A DNA stretch of 64,000 nucleotides from Chitinophagaceae bacterium UBA2791 (GCA_002352105.1 DEHV01000059.1:41786-105785); one strand, 5' to 3'; shown: positions 26,292 through 35,058, counted from the first letter of the stretch. Notes: generated from the sequence alone by a model not told the origin. Numbers and translations are program-made.

Positions 26292-28673
26292 ATGGAAAAT
26301 CAATTGGATAACAGAATCTCCCCGAATACCGGCGATATGGAGGTGAAAATAGTATGGAAATACAGACCGGCCTTGACCTTCATCCTATTGCTTGTTTCTG
26401 CATTTTCCTTATTTGCACAAACTAAAAAAAGTGTTGTAACGGAAATATCTGCTGAACAGGCCTATCAGGATGGATTTACATACGATGTAATGCATACGCC
26501 ATCCCGCGATGGGATTTGTATCGTTGACCGGACGCTTTTTGAAAACGACGCCCCCGGCGCAGGCGCCAGCGAGAAAGGCGCCTATGTTGAGCTCATCCAT
26601 GCCGGAGCGCTCGCACGCAAGCAATTTTATGTGGATGATACCCGCGCCCAACGGGCTCATATCGTTTTGTATATGACGCAGCATGCCAACGATTTTGGGA
26701 AGCCTGCTCCTTATTATCTTATTGTCAATGGAACGCGAATTCCGGGAAGCGCTCCCTCATGGCAGCAACCGCAATGGCAATGGGTGGAGATCCCCGTATC
26801 CCTTTTAAGAAAAGGCCTGAATGAGGTGATTGTGGGATCCGATGCGCCAAAGGGCAAAGGAAATGATCTGTTGTTTGCCCGCGAGGATGAATATAATGAT
26901 GGAGGCGGAAAATTTACCTATGATGGCAACACGGCTATGATCAGCGCCGACCAGGTACGGCCCGGTAAGGAAGAAACAGGAATACAACCAACTCCGTCGT
27001 CTAACTCATTTGCATATTTCCGCCGTTCGAACGAGGAGATCCGGGCCAAACTAAAACCTATTAACGTTGGCGCGACCTCGGCAAAATCACTAGATGGAGG
27101 CAAGACATGGACCAAAGGCAAATTAGGGCCTCGCAGCGATGTTTCTGGAGAGTATGCCATTCGTCTGAGTTTGGATCGCTTCAAGCCTGAGGGCATTCTT
27201 GATTCTCCGCCAATTGATCTTTGGGCGGGCATGGAAGACTATCGGGTTATTCGTCCTGTTTGCAAGGTAGAACAGCTCCGCATGGACGGCTCTGCTTTTG
27301 TTCCGGAAGGAACCGAGGTTGTCTGGCAGGCGCGTATGGCCAATACCAATAATATGCTGGATAGTGGATGGGGATCATGGCAGACGCTGGGCAGCGGGGC
27401 CATCGCCTCCTTTCAACTTCCGGATAAGGATATGCGTTACCTTCAATGGAGAGCTCTTTTGAAGACGAAGGATCCGCTTCTTTCACCGGTCGTTAAGAAG
27501 GTAAGTATTCATCGCCAGCTGAGCTATGATCCGCCTCCGCCAGATACTTATTACGTTACTGAAGCCGTTAATCCCGTACATCGCTATTCCTCTTTTCGTA
27601 TGTCCTATGAAAAGGCATCGGATAAAACATTACAATCTATTCGCGACAGGCTGAAGATAGATTCTTTGATCAAGAACGCTCATGGGGATTTCGAAAAAAT
27701 AAATCGCATTCGCCATTTTGTGTCGGGTCTTTGGTACCATTCATTTCCTAAGACAGGATATCCTGAATGGAATGCGCATAAAGTGTTGGATCGGAACGAA
27801 CGCGTTGGCGCAGGCGGAATGTGTATGCAGTTCGCGGTTGTATGTATGCAAGCCCTTCAGTCGTTAGGGTATAATGCGCGGCATCTGAATATTTTTTCAC
27901 ATGAATCGGTTGAGGTCTATGTAGATGAGCTTGGAACCTGGGTGCATATAGATCCTGAGAGCGTATATGATTCTTATGAATTCAATACCAAGACCGGCAA
28001 ACCGATCGGAGCGCTTGAACAGCACAAATGGTTTCTGAAAGAATTTGGATTTTCCGCAGCGAACCCGATTGATTGGACCAACCCGGCCCCCTGGGCAGAT
28101 TGGTCTTCTCCAGACGTAAATAGCAAAGGACGTTTATCCGTGCCTGCAGGTTTCTCTACTTTTACCGATTATGTGAATAACCCTGATCGGCCGCCTCTCC
28201 AGCATAGGCTGGTCGGATTTATTCGCTTTATTCCCCGTAACGATTTTCTATCGCGACCTACTCCGCGACCCCTCGCTCAGGGCGCAATTGCCTGGCCCTG
28301 GAACGGCTACATCAACTGGTATGATAGCGCGACCCCGAGAAGACTGGAATATGCCTTACATACGGATCGCCAGGCAGACTTCTACCCTACCCTGAACAGG
28401 GTCGGGTATAGCGCGACCTATGATAGTACTGAGGGACGGATAAATATCAGCATGATTACCGTAACGCCTAATTTTGAAACCTTTGAGATAAACATTGACG
28501 AACAGGGATGGCAGCCCTCCCCGGGTAAATTTACCTGGCGGCTGAGGCCTGCGGCGCGTAACACGCTTAAGATGAGGATACGCAACTCGGGATCGGTGGT
28601 TGGCGAATCATCTGGTTTGGAAGTATTCTGGCACTATCGCAAACCTTATAAACCAAGAACGATCGGGAAATAA
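26292..28673 (+). CDS. Secreted transglutaminase-like protein with N-terminal beta domains
   Basis: 793 residues if ATG 26292 is used; ATG 26337 would give a more usual signal peptide (VWKYRPALTFILLLVSAFSL). An N-terminal jelly-roll-like region (about 60-200), a linker and a Trp-rich Ig-like region (PPIDLWAGMEDYRV) precede a transglutaminase-like domain. Its triad is visible: Cys511 in GAGGMCMQFA, His537 in FSHESVEVYV and Asp554 in WVHIDPES. The C-terminal part is beta-rich (NGYINWYDSATPRRLEYALH). In bacteria this fold acts as peptidase or amidase more often than as cross-linker. The link to the pectate lyase is by position only. Confidence 0.78.
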   Translation: MENQLDNRISPNTGDMEVKIVWKYRPALTFILLLVSAFSLFAQTKKSVVTEISAEQAYQDGFTYDVMHTPSRDGICIVDRTLFENDAPGAGASEKGAYVELIHAGALARKQFYVDDTRAQRAHIVLYMTQHANDFGKPAPYYLIVNGTRIPGSAPSWQQPQWQWVEIPVSLLRKGLNEVIVGSDAPKGKGNDLLFAREDEYNDGGGKFTYDGNTAMISADQVRPGKEETGIQPTPSSNSFAYFRRSNEEIRAKLKPINVGATSAKSLDGGKTWTKGKLGPRSDVSGEYAIRLSLDRFKPEGILDSPPIDLWAGMEDYRVIRPVCKVEQLRMDGSAFVPEGTEVVWQARMANTNNMLDSGWGSWQTLGSGAIASFQLPDKDMRYLQWRALLKTKDPLLSPVVKKVSIHRQLSYDPPPPDTYYVTEAVNPVHRYSSFRMSYEKASDKTLQSIRDRLKIDSLIKNAHGDFEKINRIRHFVSGLWYHSFPKTGYPEWNAHKVLDRNERVGAGGMCMQFAVVCMQALQSLGYNARHLNIFSHESVEVYVDELGTWVHIDPESVYDSYEFNTKTGKPIGALEQHKWFLKEFGFSAANPIDWTNPAPWADWSSPDVNSKGRLSVPAGFSTFTDYVNNPDRPPLQHRLVGFIRFIPRNDFLSRPTPRPLAQGAIAWPWNGYINWYDSATPRRLEYALHTDRQADFYPTLNRVGYSATYDSTEGRINISMITVTPNFETFEINIDEQGWQPSPGKFTWRLRPAARNTLKMRIRNSGSVVGESSGLEVFWHYRKPYKPRTIGK

Positions 28674-28754
28674 ATCTGGCAAGTCCGGTTTCCGATATCC
28701 GTGAGGAATAGACATTAAGGCGAATTAAATAACCGAATAATAAAAAAGAATATT

Positions 28755-29522
28755 ATGCGAGAACTAAAGAAAGAAAATCTGGCAGTCAAAATATTTGAAA
28801 ACAGGGAGCTCATGGGCGCTGCGGCAGCTACTGTTGCAGCGGATAAAATCGTTGAATTATTGAAAAAGAAAGAATTTATAAATATTGTTTTTGCAGCAGC
28901 CCCTTCTCAAAATGAATTTCTAGCCAACCTGTCGGAAAAGCAAATCGATTGGAAAAGGGTAAACGCCTTTCATATGGATGAATATGTAGGTTTGAATAAT
29001 AATGCGCCGCAATTGTTTGGTAATTTTTTAAAAGAGAGATTTTTTGGTAAAGTATCGCTTCGGAATACTTTTTACCTTAACGGAAGCGCGCCCGACCTTG
29101 GCCAGGAATGTAAAAGATATACTGAACTATTGGAGAAGTATCCCACCGATATTGTATTTCTTGGAATAGGCGAAAATACGCATGTGGCGTTCAACGATCC
29201 CCATGTAGCTGATTTTAACGACCCGGTAATGGTAAAGATTGTAGACCTGGATGAGAAAAACAGAACACAACAGGTAGATCCCGGCGATCCATCCTGTTTT
29301 AATCATATAGAGGAAGTCCCAACTCATGCGATCACCCTGACCGTACCTGCGCTTTTTAAAGCAGATTACGCCTATGCAATAGCGCCAGGCGAGAAAAAAG
29401 CGGACGCTATTTATCACACCCTTAACGAAGAAATCCAGGAGAATTATCCTTCCACTATTCTTAGAAAACATCCTAACGCTGTTTTATTTATAGATGAGAA
29501 AAGCGCGGAAAAATTAATATGA
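28755..29522 (+). CDS. Glucosamine-6-phosphate deaminase-like protein (NagB family), altered active site
   Basis: 255 residues of NagB/6-phosphogluconolactonase type. FHMDEYVGLN (Asp75) matches the NagB substrate/catalytic Asp motif, and GIGENTHVAFNDP (residues 137-149) matches GxGxDGHxAFNEP. In E. coli NagB the ring-opening triad is Asp141-His143-Glu148; here the same numbers are Asn141, His143 and Asp148. So deaminase activity is doubtful and the protein may be a sugar-phosphate isomerase or binder. It follows the transglutaminase-like gene by 81 bases. Confidence 0.8.
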   Translation: MRELKKENLAVKIFENRELMGAAAATVAADKIVELLKKKEFINIVFAAAPSQNEFLANLSEKQIDWKRVNAFHMDEYVGLNNNAPQLFGNFLKERFFGKVSLRNTFYLNGSAPDLGQECKRYTELLEKYPTDIVFLGIGENTHVAFNDPHVADFNDPVMVKIVDLDEKNRTQQVDPGDPSCFNHIEEVPTHAITLTVPALFKADYAYAIAPGEKKADAIYHTLNEEIQENYPSTILRKHPNAVLFIDEKSAEKLI

Positions 29523-29950
29523 TTGCATAAGACGCCCCCCATACTATAAAATATTTACTCCGGAAAACACATCCTGCTCAGTATGAACCTGTTTGTAAGA
29601 TCAAATACCGGTTCTTATATTTATACGCTTTTAAAAATGAATCAGGTTTCACGCAAAACAGGCGGTTTTGCTTTACATCTAACTCATTGTTAAGCCTCAG
29701 GAACAGCATCTGAACTGAAAAGTTGGGCAGGCTTGAACTATGCGCTTTGCTCCCCGAAAATAGCAGCGAAACAATGTGACATAGGTCAATGCTTTTTCTT
29801 ACTGCAAGTCATTGGAACCGGTTTTCTCTCCATCGTATCTTTAATACACGAAAACAAGCGGTTGTATTTTATAGTTAAACTTCCTGGCCTATCGGCAGGT
29901 TATAGATGAGCGCATATTGTTTACTTCATAAATATTAAAAACGTAAAATC
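29523..29950. other. Intergenic region, no gene seen
   Basis: 428 bases between the NagB-like gene and the VOC dioxygenase-like gene. All frames are broken and I see no RNA gene, strong hairpin or perfect -7 element. AT-rich sequence just before 29951 probably holds the promoter of the next module. Confidence 0.5.
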
Positions 29951-30886
29951 ATGAAAACACGCCATAATGGAATCCACCATATCACCGCGCTGTCGGGAGA
30001 TGCGCAGCGAAATGTCGACTTTTATGTCAAAAAACTAGGAATGCGACTAGTCAAGAAATCCGTTAACCAGGATGACCCCGGAACCTACCATCTTTTTTAC
30101 GGAAATGGGGAAGGCGATCCCGGCTCCGGGCTTACTTTTTTCCCCTGGCCAATGGCCAGGCAGGGAAAACCGGGCGTTGGGGAAGCCGTGTCCGTTGGCC
30201 TGGCCGTGCCGGCTGAGTCCATGGGATTTTGGGCGGAACGTTTTGGCGAAGAAGGAATCGATTTTGAGGGGCCTGCAGAACGTTTTGGCAAAACAATCTG
30301 GCGGTTCAAGGACCCTGATTTAATGCAACTGGAATTTGTTTTTGATGAAAAAGTAAATGATTTGCCTGCCTGGTCAGGAAGTACGGTTCCCAAAGAATAT
30401 GGCATTCGCGGTTTTTGGGGTACTACCCTGCGCCTGCAGGAAGCAGAACCCACGGCAAAAGTTTTGACGGATGTTTTCGGCTTCAATTTAACCGATGAAA
30501 AAGGCAACCAGAAACTGTACGCTACCGATGCGCCCTTTGGGAGTTCCGTGATCATTGAAACCGCCGACCCAAAACCTTCGGCCAACGGGCGGGGAATCGT
30601 CCACCATGTAGCTTTTCGGGCCAAAGACGATGAAGATATGGAAGCATTAAGGCAGAAAGTAATTAAAATGGGGTTACACCCTACCGGACACATTGACCGT
30701 CACTGGTTTCACTCCGTTTATTTCCGCTCTCCGGGCGGAGTTCTTTTTGAGATTGCCACGGACGGCCCTGGCTATGTCGTGGATGAAGATGCTGATAAAT
30801 TGGGGCAAAAACTAATCCTGCCGCCCTGGCTCGAACCGAATCGGGAGATAATTGAGAAAAGTTTGCCGGAAATTGAGGTTGGTTAA
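29951..30886 (+). CDS. VOC-family ring-cleaving dioxygenase-like protein (MhqO-like)
   Basis: 311 residues made of two vicinal-oxygen-chelate modules. Module one begins GIHHITALSGDAQRNVDFYV and contains DDPGTYHLFYG and GSGLTFFPWP; module two contains GIVHHVAFRAKD and HSVYFRSPGGVLFEIATDGPGY. The histidines of both HH motifs and the Glu of LFEIATD are the expected metal ligands. The family includes B. subtilis MhqO, tied to quinone and electrophile stress. The next gene is an MhqD-like hydrolase, which strengthens that reading. Confidence 0.85.
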   Translation: MKTRHNGIHHITALSGDAQRNVDFYVKKLGMRLVKKSVNQDDPGTYHLFYGNGEGDPGSGLTFFPWPMARQGKPGVGEAVSVGLAVPAESMGFWAERFGEEGIDFEGPAERFGKTIWRFKDPDLMQLEFVFDEKVNDLPAWSGSTVPKEYGIRGFWGTTLRLQEAEPTAKVLTDVFGFNLTDEKGNQKLYATDAPFGSSVIIETADPKPSANGRGIVHHVAFRAKDDEDMEALRQKVIKMGLHPTGHIDRHWFHSVYFRSPGGVLFEIATDGPGYVVDEDADKLGQKLILPPWLEPNREIIEKSLPEIEVG

Positions 30887-31000
30887 CTATTAATAAGCAT
30901 AGTGAATATGCGGGATTTGTCCAAAGGGGCTGATACCAGTCATTGTAAAGGAAGCGCGATTGAAGCAATCTATTGTAAACTTTTAAAATATAAATCACTT

Positions 31001-31033
31001 CGCTGCGCCTGCCGGGGCGGCATCGCAGGCAGG
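31001..31033. repeat. REP-like GC-rich imperfect palindrome
   Basis: A GC-rich island in an AT-rich spacer between the dioxygenase and hydrolase genes: GCCTGCCGGGG near 31007 and GCAGGCAGG at 31025-31033 form a stem (GCCTGC with GCAGGC). A related element lies at 34008-34040. Confidence 0.4.
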
Positions 31034-31085
31034 TTCGTAATTGCGGCTTTTCAGACAGCCCCGTTTTAATTTAAAACTTAAAAAA

Positions 31086-31706
31086 ATGCATGCAAAAAAT
31101 ATTCATACTGAAGGGAAACCGATTAATGAAGCCCGGAAAGCGTTGATAATGCTGCACGGCCGCGGAAGCAATGCACAGGATATACTGTCGCTCGCGCAAT
31201 ATTTTCCTATAAAAGATTTTGCCCTGTTAGCGCCGCAAGCTACCAACAATACCTGGTATCCTTATTCTTTCATGGCGCCGCCGGCACAAAATGAACCCTG
31301 GTTGTCCTCTGCATTATCGCTGTTGGAAGGAATAGTTGAAGATTTAAAAGCGGGAGGATTGACCGAAGAAAACATGTACTTTCTTGGTTTCTCCCAGGGC
31401 GCCTGCCTGGCCCTGGAATTTGTGACCCGCCACGCCACAGGATACGGAGGAGTTGCCGCTTTTTCCGGCGGACTGATTGGAGATAGAATTTATCCTCAGC
31501 ATTATAAAGGAGATTTTAAAGGCGCTCCTGTCTTTATTGGCAGCAGCAATCCTGATGCCCATATCCCGGTAGAAAGGGTCTATGCCACCGCTAATATTCT
31601 GAAAGAAATGAATGCGGATACAACCGAAAAAATTTATGACAATATGGGGCATACCATTAATCAGGACGAAATTGATCAGGTGAATACATTTATTTTTAAA
31701 CAATAG
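31086..31706 (+). CDS. Alpha/beta hydrolase, phospholipase/carboxylesterase type (MhqD-like)
   Basis: 206 residues from ATG at 31086; the longer frame starts with TTG. Oxyanion region ALIMLHGRGSNAQD, nucleophile elbow GFSQGACLAL (Ser), acid Asp in SSNPDAHIPVERV and catalytic His in NMGHTINQDEI are all visible. This subfamily pairs with MhqO-type dioxygenases and was linked to quinone detoxification in Bacillus. It is followed by a cupin gene 2 bases after the stop. Confidence 0.88.
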   Translation: MHAKNIHTEGKPINEARKALIMLHGRGSNAQDILSLAQYFPIKDFALLAPQATNNTWYPYSFMAPPAQNEPWLSSALSLLEGIVEDLKAGGLTEENMYFLGFSQGACLALEFVTRHATGYGGVAAFSGGLIGDRIYPQHYKGDFKGAPVFIGSSNPDAHIPVERVYATANILKEMNADTTEKIYDNMGHTINQDEIDQVNTFIFKQ

Positions 31707-31708
31707 AT

Positions 31709-32059
31709 ATGTTTGTAGTAACCAGAATATACAGCGACAGCAATGGGGACAGCCATTTTGAGGATATCGGAATCCCGCTGAAAGACGCGGGTGAAATTGG
31801 TTTTCTTTCCGATAAAATTTCTGCTAAAGAAGTCATTTTCAGAAAAGTAAAACCCGCTTATGATTATGATTTTCATCATGCTCCCCAGCGGCAGTATATT
31901 ATATTGCTGGATGGCGAAATTGAAATTGAGACTTCATTGGGTGAAAAAAGAATTTTTAAAGGAGGAGATATATTGCTCGTGGAAGACACCCAGGGAAAGG
32001 GGCATAAAACAAGAAACCTTCAAAATACAGAACGAAAATCAATTTTTATTACGCTGTAA
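31709..32059 (+). CDS. Small cupin-domain protein
   Basis: 116 residues forming one cupin barrel: YDYDFHHAPQRQYIILLDGE (first motif with His-His and Gln) and IFKGGDILLVEDTQGKGHKT (second motif with the His ligand). Small cupins of this kind bind a metal and act as dioxygenases, isomerases or regulators. Its coupling to the hydrolase (2 bases) suggests a third step of the same detoxification. The C-terminal end overlaps the convergent beta-lactamase-family fragment by 21 bases. Confidence 0.8.
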   Translation: MFVVTRIYSDSNGDSHFEDIGIPLKDAGEIGFLSDKISAKEVIFRKVKPAYDYDFHHAPQRQYIILLDGEIEIETSLGEKRIFKGGDILLVEDTQGKGHKTRNLQNTERKSIFITL

Positions 32060-32329
32060 AGTTTTATAAAAATCCATGCTACATAAAACTTCTCGTAAAA
32101 CGTCGTCAAAATCAGTTTCCCAGATAGTATATAAAACAGAGATCGTACTGCCAAACGCACCTGACCAGATGATCTCCTGGTTGTCCAGAATAGCAGCCGT
32201 TATGCCGGGGATCTGATAATAATCCTTCTCTGCGTCCAGCCATACTTCGATAAGCTTGAACGCTTCTTCATAATTCCCGGAAGCGTTCTGTGAGAAAACA
32301 GGTGAACCCAGAAACAACAGAAAGGGCAT
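32039..32329 (-). pseudogene. Fragment of a beta-lactamase-family serine hydrolase
   Basis: A 96-codon frame (ATG 32329) with a signal-like start (MPFLLFLGSPVFSQ) and the N-terminal strand pattern of class C-like serine hydrolases (EKDYYQIPGITAAILDNQEI, then IWSGAFG). After that the match ends; the SxxK nucleophile motif and the rest of the roughly 350-residue domain are missing. It was probably truncated by a deletion. The 3' end overlaps the cupin gene. Confidence 0.6.
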
Positions 32330-32424
32330 CAAAAAGTATTTCTTCGTGGTATATGTCTTACTGTTTACCTCGGCGTTACGCTCTTTGGTTTTAAGCAGGT
32401 CTTGAGCATGCCTGTCTTCTCACC

Positions 32425-33813
32425 CTATTTGAATCTCCGGGTCATCACTTTGGTGTCATAAACACCCCATTCTTCCATTTTTCCATCCAGCCACAACACG
32501 TCCACGGCCCTCTCACTTTCATCGAGCACGTTTGGCGCCACTACAGTCGTTAGCCTTCCTTCATCGGAAAATGACTTCACCAACTCCCAGGTTTTTCCAT
32601 TATCCGATGTTTCAAGGCACTGAATCTGCGACAGGTCTTTTTCTTTAGAGACGCTTTTTGCAATAAAGACCCTGTTGGGGTTCAGCGGATCTATGGCTAT
32701 TGGATAGCCTACACGCTCAGGTTTGTTGTCCCAGCCTCTGGCCAGTGTGGCAACTTTCGAGAAGGTCCATTCCCCTTCGTTGTTCGGCGTCGCCCAATAG
32801 CCATCAGGCAAAGAAGTCGCTCCCTGCGGGGCAGCGTCCTGAATGGTAAACGCGACATAGGGTTTCCCATCGTCGGATACGACAAGGTCGCTCCAAAAAG
32901 CTCGCTGGCGTCCGTCTCCATCCTTCTGCCAATGCCATATCTCATCGAAGTTTTCAACGCTGTATACCGGAACATCAGTGATATCAAAGGCGTGCGAACC
33001 GTCGGCCCGGAAGAAGGCCTTTTTCTTGACATTATATTTCACATAATAGACGCCTTCGATCCTGCCAATCAAATGCCCCGCCAGCGGCTCGTTCCATCCT
33101 ACCCGGAGCGTCACAAAGTGGATGTCATCACCTTTCATGTACGTTCTGGTATAACAACGGTTTCCTTCCAGTCCTTTACCAAGTCCCCATAGATTGGCGT
33201 ATTCCGACCATGTATCGCCGCCGTCGGATGATTTCCACATAACGGTTTCCCTAAGCGCTTTTCCGACATCTCTGGTTCCTTCGCTGACCGTGTCGCGTAT
33301 GGCATTCAATACGAGGTAAACTTCTCCACTCTCCCGATGCACCATGGGATAGTGCTGCCGTCCCTGCATGATATCGCCTTCGATGCCGCTGTGCTGCAAT
33401 TCACCAAACTCCTGTATGGAAAAAGGCTCTTTACTTACTTTCCAGATGATGTCCTTGTTTGAATACTCGGGCCGGTCGAGAAAAACCTGGATGCGGCCAT
33501 CGGGTCGGATGATAAGAGGATTCGCCGAATGAAGATCAATGAGCTCCTGACCCCATATGTTGTTTTTGACCAATTCGCCGGAACCGAAGTGATAAGACGC
33601 TACCCAGGTCGATCCTTTCGTGTCGAGGTAGGAGAAGAACATGGTGTTGTTGGCGATGTGGGCAAATCGTCCTGCATATCCCCAGCTGCCATCGCTGCTC
33701 AGTTCAATTTGTTCGCCTTCGTTTTCACTATCGGCAGGCGGGGTACAAGAAATCAAAAAAATACTGATCAGCGCGCCGGCAAGACCAGTAAGAATAAATC
33801 GTTTAATCATCAT
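32425..33813 (-). CDS. BNR-repeat (BNR_4-like) lipoprotein
   Basis: 462 residues. The lipoprotein signal ends LIAC-like at ISIFLISC (Cys23), so it is surface or periplasm anchored. A beta-propeller with Asp-box elements follows (SSDGGDTWSEY, TSDNGKTWELV) and the region ELIDLHSANPLIIRPDGRIQ resembles the first blade of BNR_4 proteins. Relatives are glycosidases, lyases or glycan binders; catalytic residues were not identified. It is similar in plan to the protein at 61464-62759, but not close in sequence. Confidence 0.72.
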   Translation of the reverse strand: MMIKRFILTGLAGALISIFLISCTPPADSENEGEQIELSSDGSWGYAGRFAHIANNTMFFSYLDTKGSTWVASYHFGSGELVKNNIWGQELIDLHSANPLIIRPDGRIQVFLDRPEYSNKDIIWKVSKEPFSIQEFGELQHSGIEGDIMQGRQHYPMVHRESGEVYLVLNAIRDTVSEGTRDVGKALRETVMWKSSDGGDTWSEYANLWGLGKGLEGNRCYTRTYMKGDDIHFVTLRVGWNEPLAGHLIGRIEGVYYVKYNVKKKAFFRADGSHAFDITDVPVYSVENFDEIWHWQKDGDGRQRAFWSDLVVSDDGKPYVAFTIQDAAPQGATSLPDGYWATPNNEGEWTFSKVATLARGWDNKPERVGYPIAIDPLNPNRVFIAKSVSKEKDLSQIQCLETSDNGKTWELVKSFSDEGRLTTVVAPNVLDESERAVDVLWLDGKMEEWGVYDTKVMTRRFK

Positions 33814-33983
33814 TGTGTCCGAAATTTGTTCCGAATGTAAAAAGATAAATCAAGCGCTTATTAAGCTAATCATGATGTAGCGAGAAACCCGCCCCGCGAG
33901 CATGGCAATTCTGTTCCAGGTTCCGCGATCTGAAAACAAGATAGTCATAAATTCCCAGTCATCAGCAGCCGCCCGCAAAAAAG

Positions 33984-34003
33984 CTGCGGCAACGTTGCCG
34001 CAG
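33984..34003. repeat. Perfect 20-bp palindrome
   Basis: CTGCGGCAACGTTGCCGCAG equals its own reverse complement. It stands in a gene-free region 170 bases upstream of the BNR lipoprotein gene and beside a second hairpin. Confidence 0.6.
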
Positions 34004-34007
34004 TCGC

Positions 34008-34040
34008 TTGCCTGACGGCGTTCGCAACTCGCCAGGCAGG
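34008..34040. repeat. REP-like hairpin
   Basis: TTGCCTGACGGCG and CTCGCCAGGCAGG form a stem with one A/C mismatch around a short loop. It ends in the same CAGGCAGG as the element at 31001-31033. Confidence 0.4.
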
Positions 34041-34451
34041 AAAGACGTCGGAGAATTCTGTAAAATGTCGCATTCAGCCTGGATGCTATATCGAACATCT
34101 TTTTCGTTTTGCAACCTTGATCTGTTAACAATCGATATAGTTATGGGGATTGCTGCGAATTCTCTATATTCCTGAATCTTCCCGAGATCCAAGTAGCCCT
34201 CTAATTTAGGGTACGTTATTTTTTTATTAACGCTTCCACAATGGTGAGGTGCAGCAACAGTGGCGCCATCAAGCCTCATGAAATATTTACCACTAACCTA
34301 ATGCGGAGAAAATTCACTTTTATAAACTTCACATATATAGATAAATTGGTCTTTGCTTTTTTCAATTGCTTGGAATTGAACTCCTCGAGGGGTTGGATTG
34401 ATTTGAGAAGATATTTTATCGATTATTTGGTCCGGCTTAATCGCGACGGAG

Positions 34452-34527
34452 ACCCCAGTTAAGCGCCTTGGCATATTTTTTCCTTACCTTCTGTATTAAT
34501 GGGTATAGGCGCACCCCAGATAAGCAC
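34452..34527 (+). repeat. Two copies of an ACCCCAG-TAAGC motif, possible IS21-type end
   Basis: ACCCCAGTTAAGCGC at 34452-34466 and ACCCCAGATAAGCAC at 34513-34527 agree at 13 of 15 positions, 61 bases apart, same orientation. Repeated short motifs of this kind occur inside IS21-family ends, but no istA/istB sequence is present. A remnant is an inference. Confidence 0.35.
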
Positions 34528-34824
34528 ACCCCCTTCTGAATTCAAGAACGCACATAGTATGCTTATTATTTTTGAGATTTTTTCTTTGTCACGCTACGTT
34601 TTCGTCGAACCGCTTCCCTGAGAATCCTTATAGCTTTTAAACTCCAGAATATTTGTTTCTATTCTTTCTTAGGAGAAATAATCCTCTAAGTCTGTAAGAG
34701 TCAATTCATGGATACTTTTTTGAAATGGAGTTCAGTTATACTTCCGTTCATAAAAGAAAGATTAGCGACGTGATTAAAGCGAAACGTATCCAAAAGGCCA
34801 ACCAATGGGGCAACTATACAAAAT

Positions 34825-34864
34825 AAAAAACCCTGAAATAGCTACTGTACTATGTTTCAGGGTT
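34825..34864 (-). terminator. Intrinsic terminator downstream of tRNA-Lys
   Basis: AACCCTGAAA (34829-34838) and TTTCAGGGTT (34855-34864) form a perfect 10-bp stem; on the minus strand it is followed by TTTTTTATTTTG. It ends the tRNA transcript 8 bases after the gene. Confidence 0.8.
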
Positions 34865-34871
34865 ATATTTG

Positions 34872-34944
34872 TGATCCCGCTGGGACTCGAACCCAGGACC
34901 CATACATTAAAAGTGTATTGCTCTACCAACTGAGCTACGGAATC
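34872..34944 (-). tRNA. tRNA-Lys (anticodon UUU)
   Basis: 73 nt on the minus strand. Acceptor arms GATTCCG/CGGGATC pair (one G-U), D arm GCTCAGTTGGTAGAGC, anticodon loop CTTTTAA with UUU, and T arm CTGGGTTCGAGTCCCAG are all canonical; the discriminator is A. CCA is not encoded. Confidence 0.95.
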
Positions 34945-34976
34945 ATCCCGTTTGTATTGGGGGTGCAAAAATAAGG

Positions 34977-34984
34977 CAAATATA
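34977..34984 (-). promoter_or_regulatory. -7 promoter element for tRNA-Lys
   Basis: TATATTTG on the minus strand, a perfect TAnnTTTG, 32 bases upstream of the mature tRNA 5' end. TTTA 20 bases further upstream could be a weak -33 element. Confidence 0.5.
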
Positions 34985-35058
34985 TATTGATCCAAACTTT
35001 AGCTTAAATTTTATTCAAGGTTTTTCCGCCGAAAGTTTTTTCCCTCTCGGAACTCTGT

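Larger units (their letters stand above)
33814..34871. other. Gene-poor, AT-rich stretch with repeat debris
   Basis: About 1 kb without a convincing gene. Frames at 33850-34131 (minus) and 34241-34462 (plus) lack family features and overlap each other's region in other frames. It contains a 20-bp perfect palindrome (33984-34003), a REP-like hairpin (34008-34040), and a pair of ACCCCAG-TAAGC motifs (34452-34527). Base composition falls well below the neighbours between 34200 and 34800, suggesting remains of mobile DNA. Confidence 0.5.

Noticed and set aside
33850..34131. 93-codon minus-strand frame upstream of the BNR lipoprotein
   Set aside because: It runs through the palindrome and REP-like hairpin, so it is unlikely to be coding.
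34241..34462. 73-codon plus-strand frame in the gene desert
   Set aside because: Amino-acid content is that of AT-rich non-coding DNA; no signal, domain or promoter was seen.
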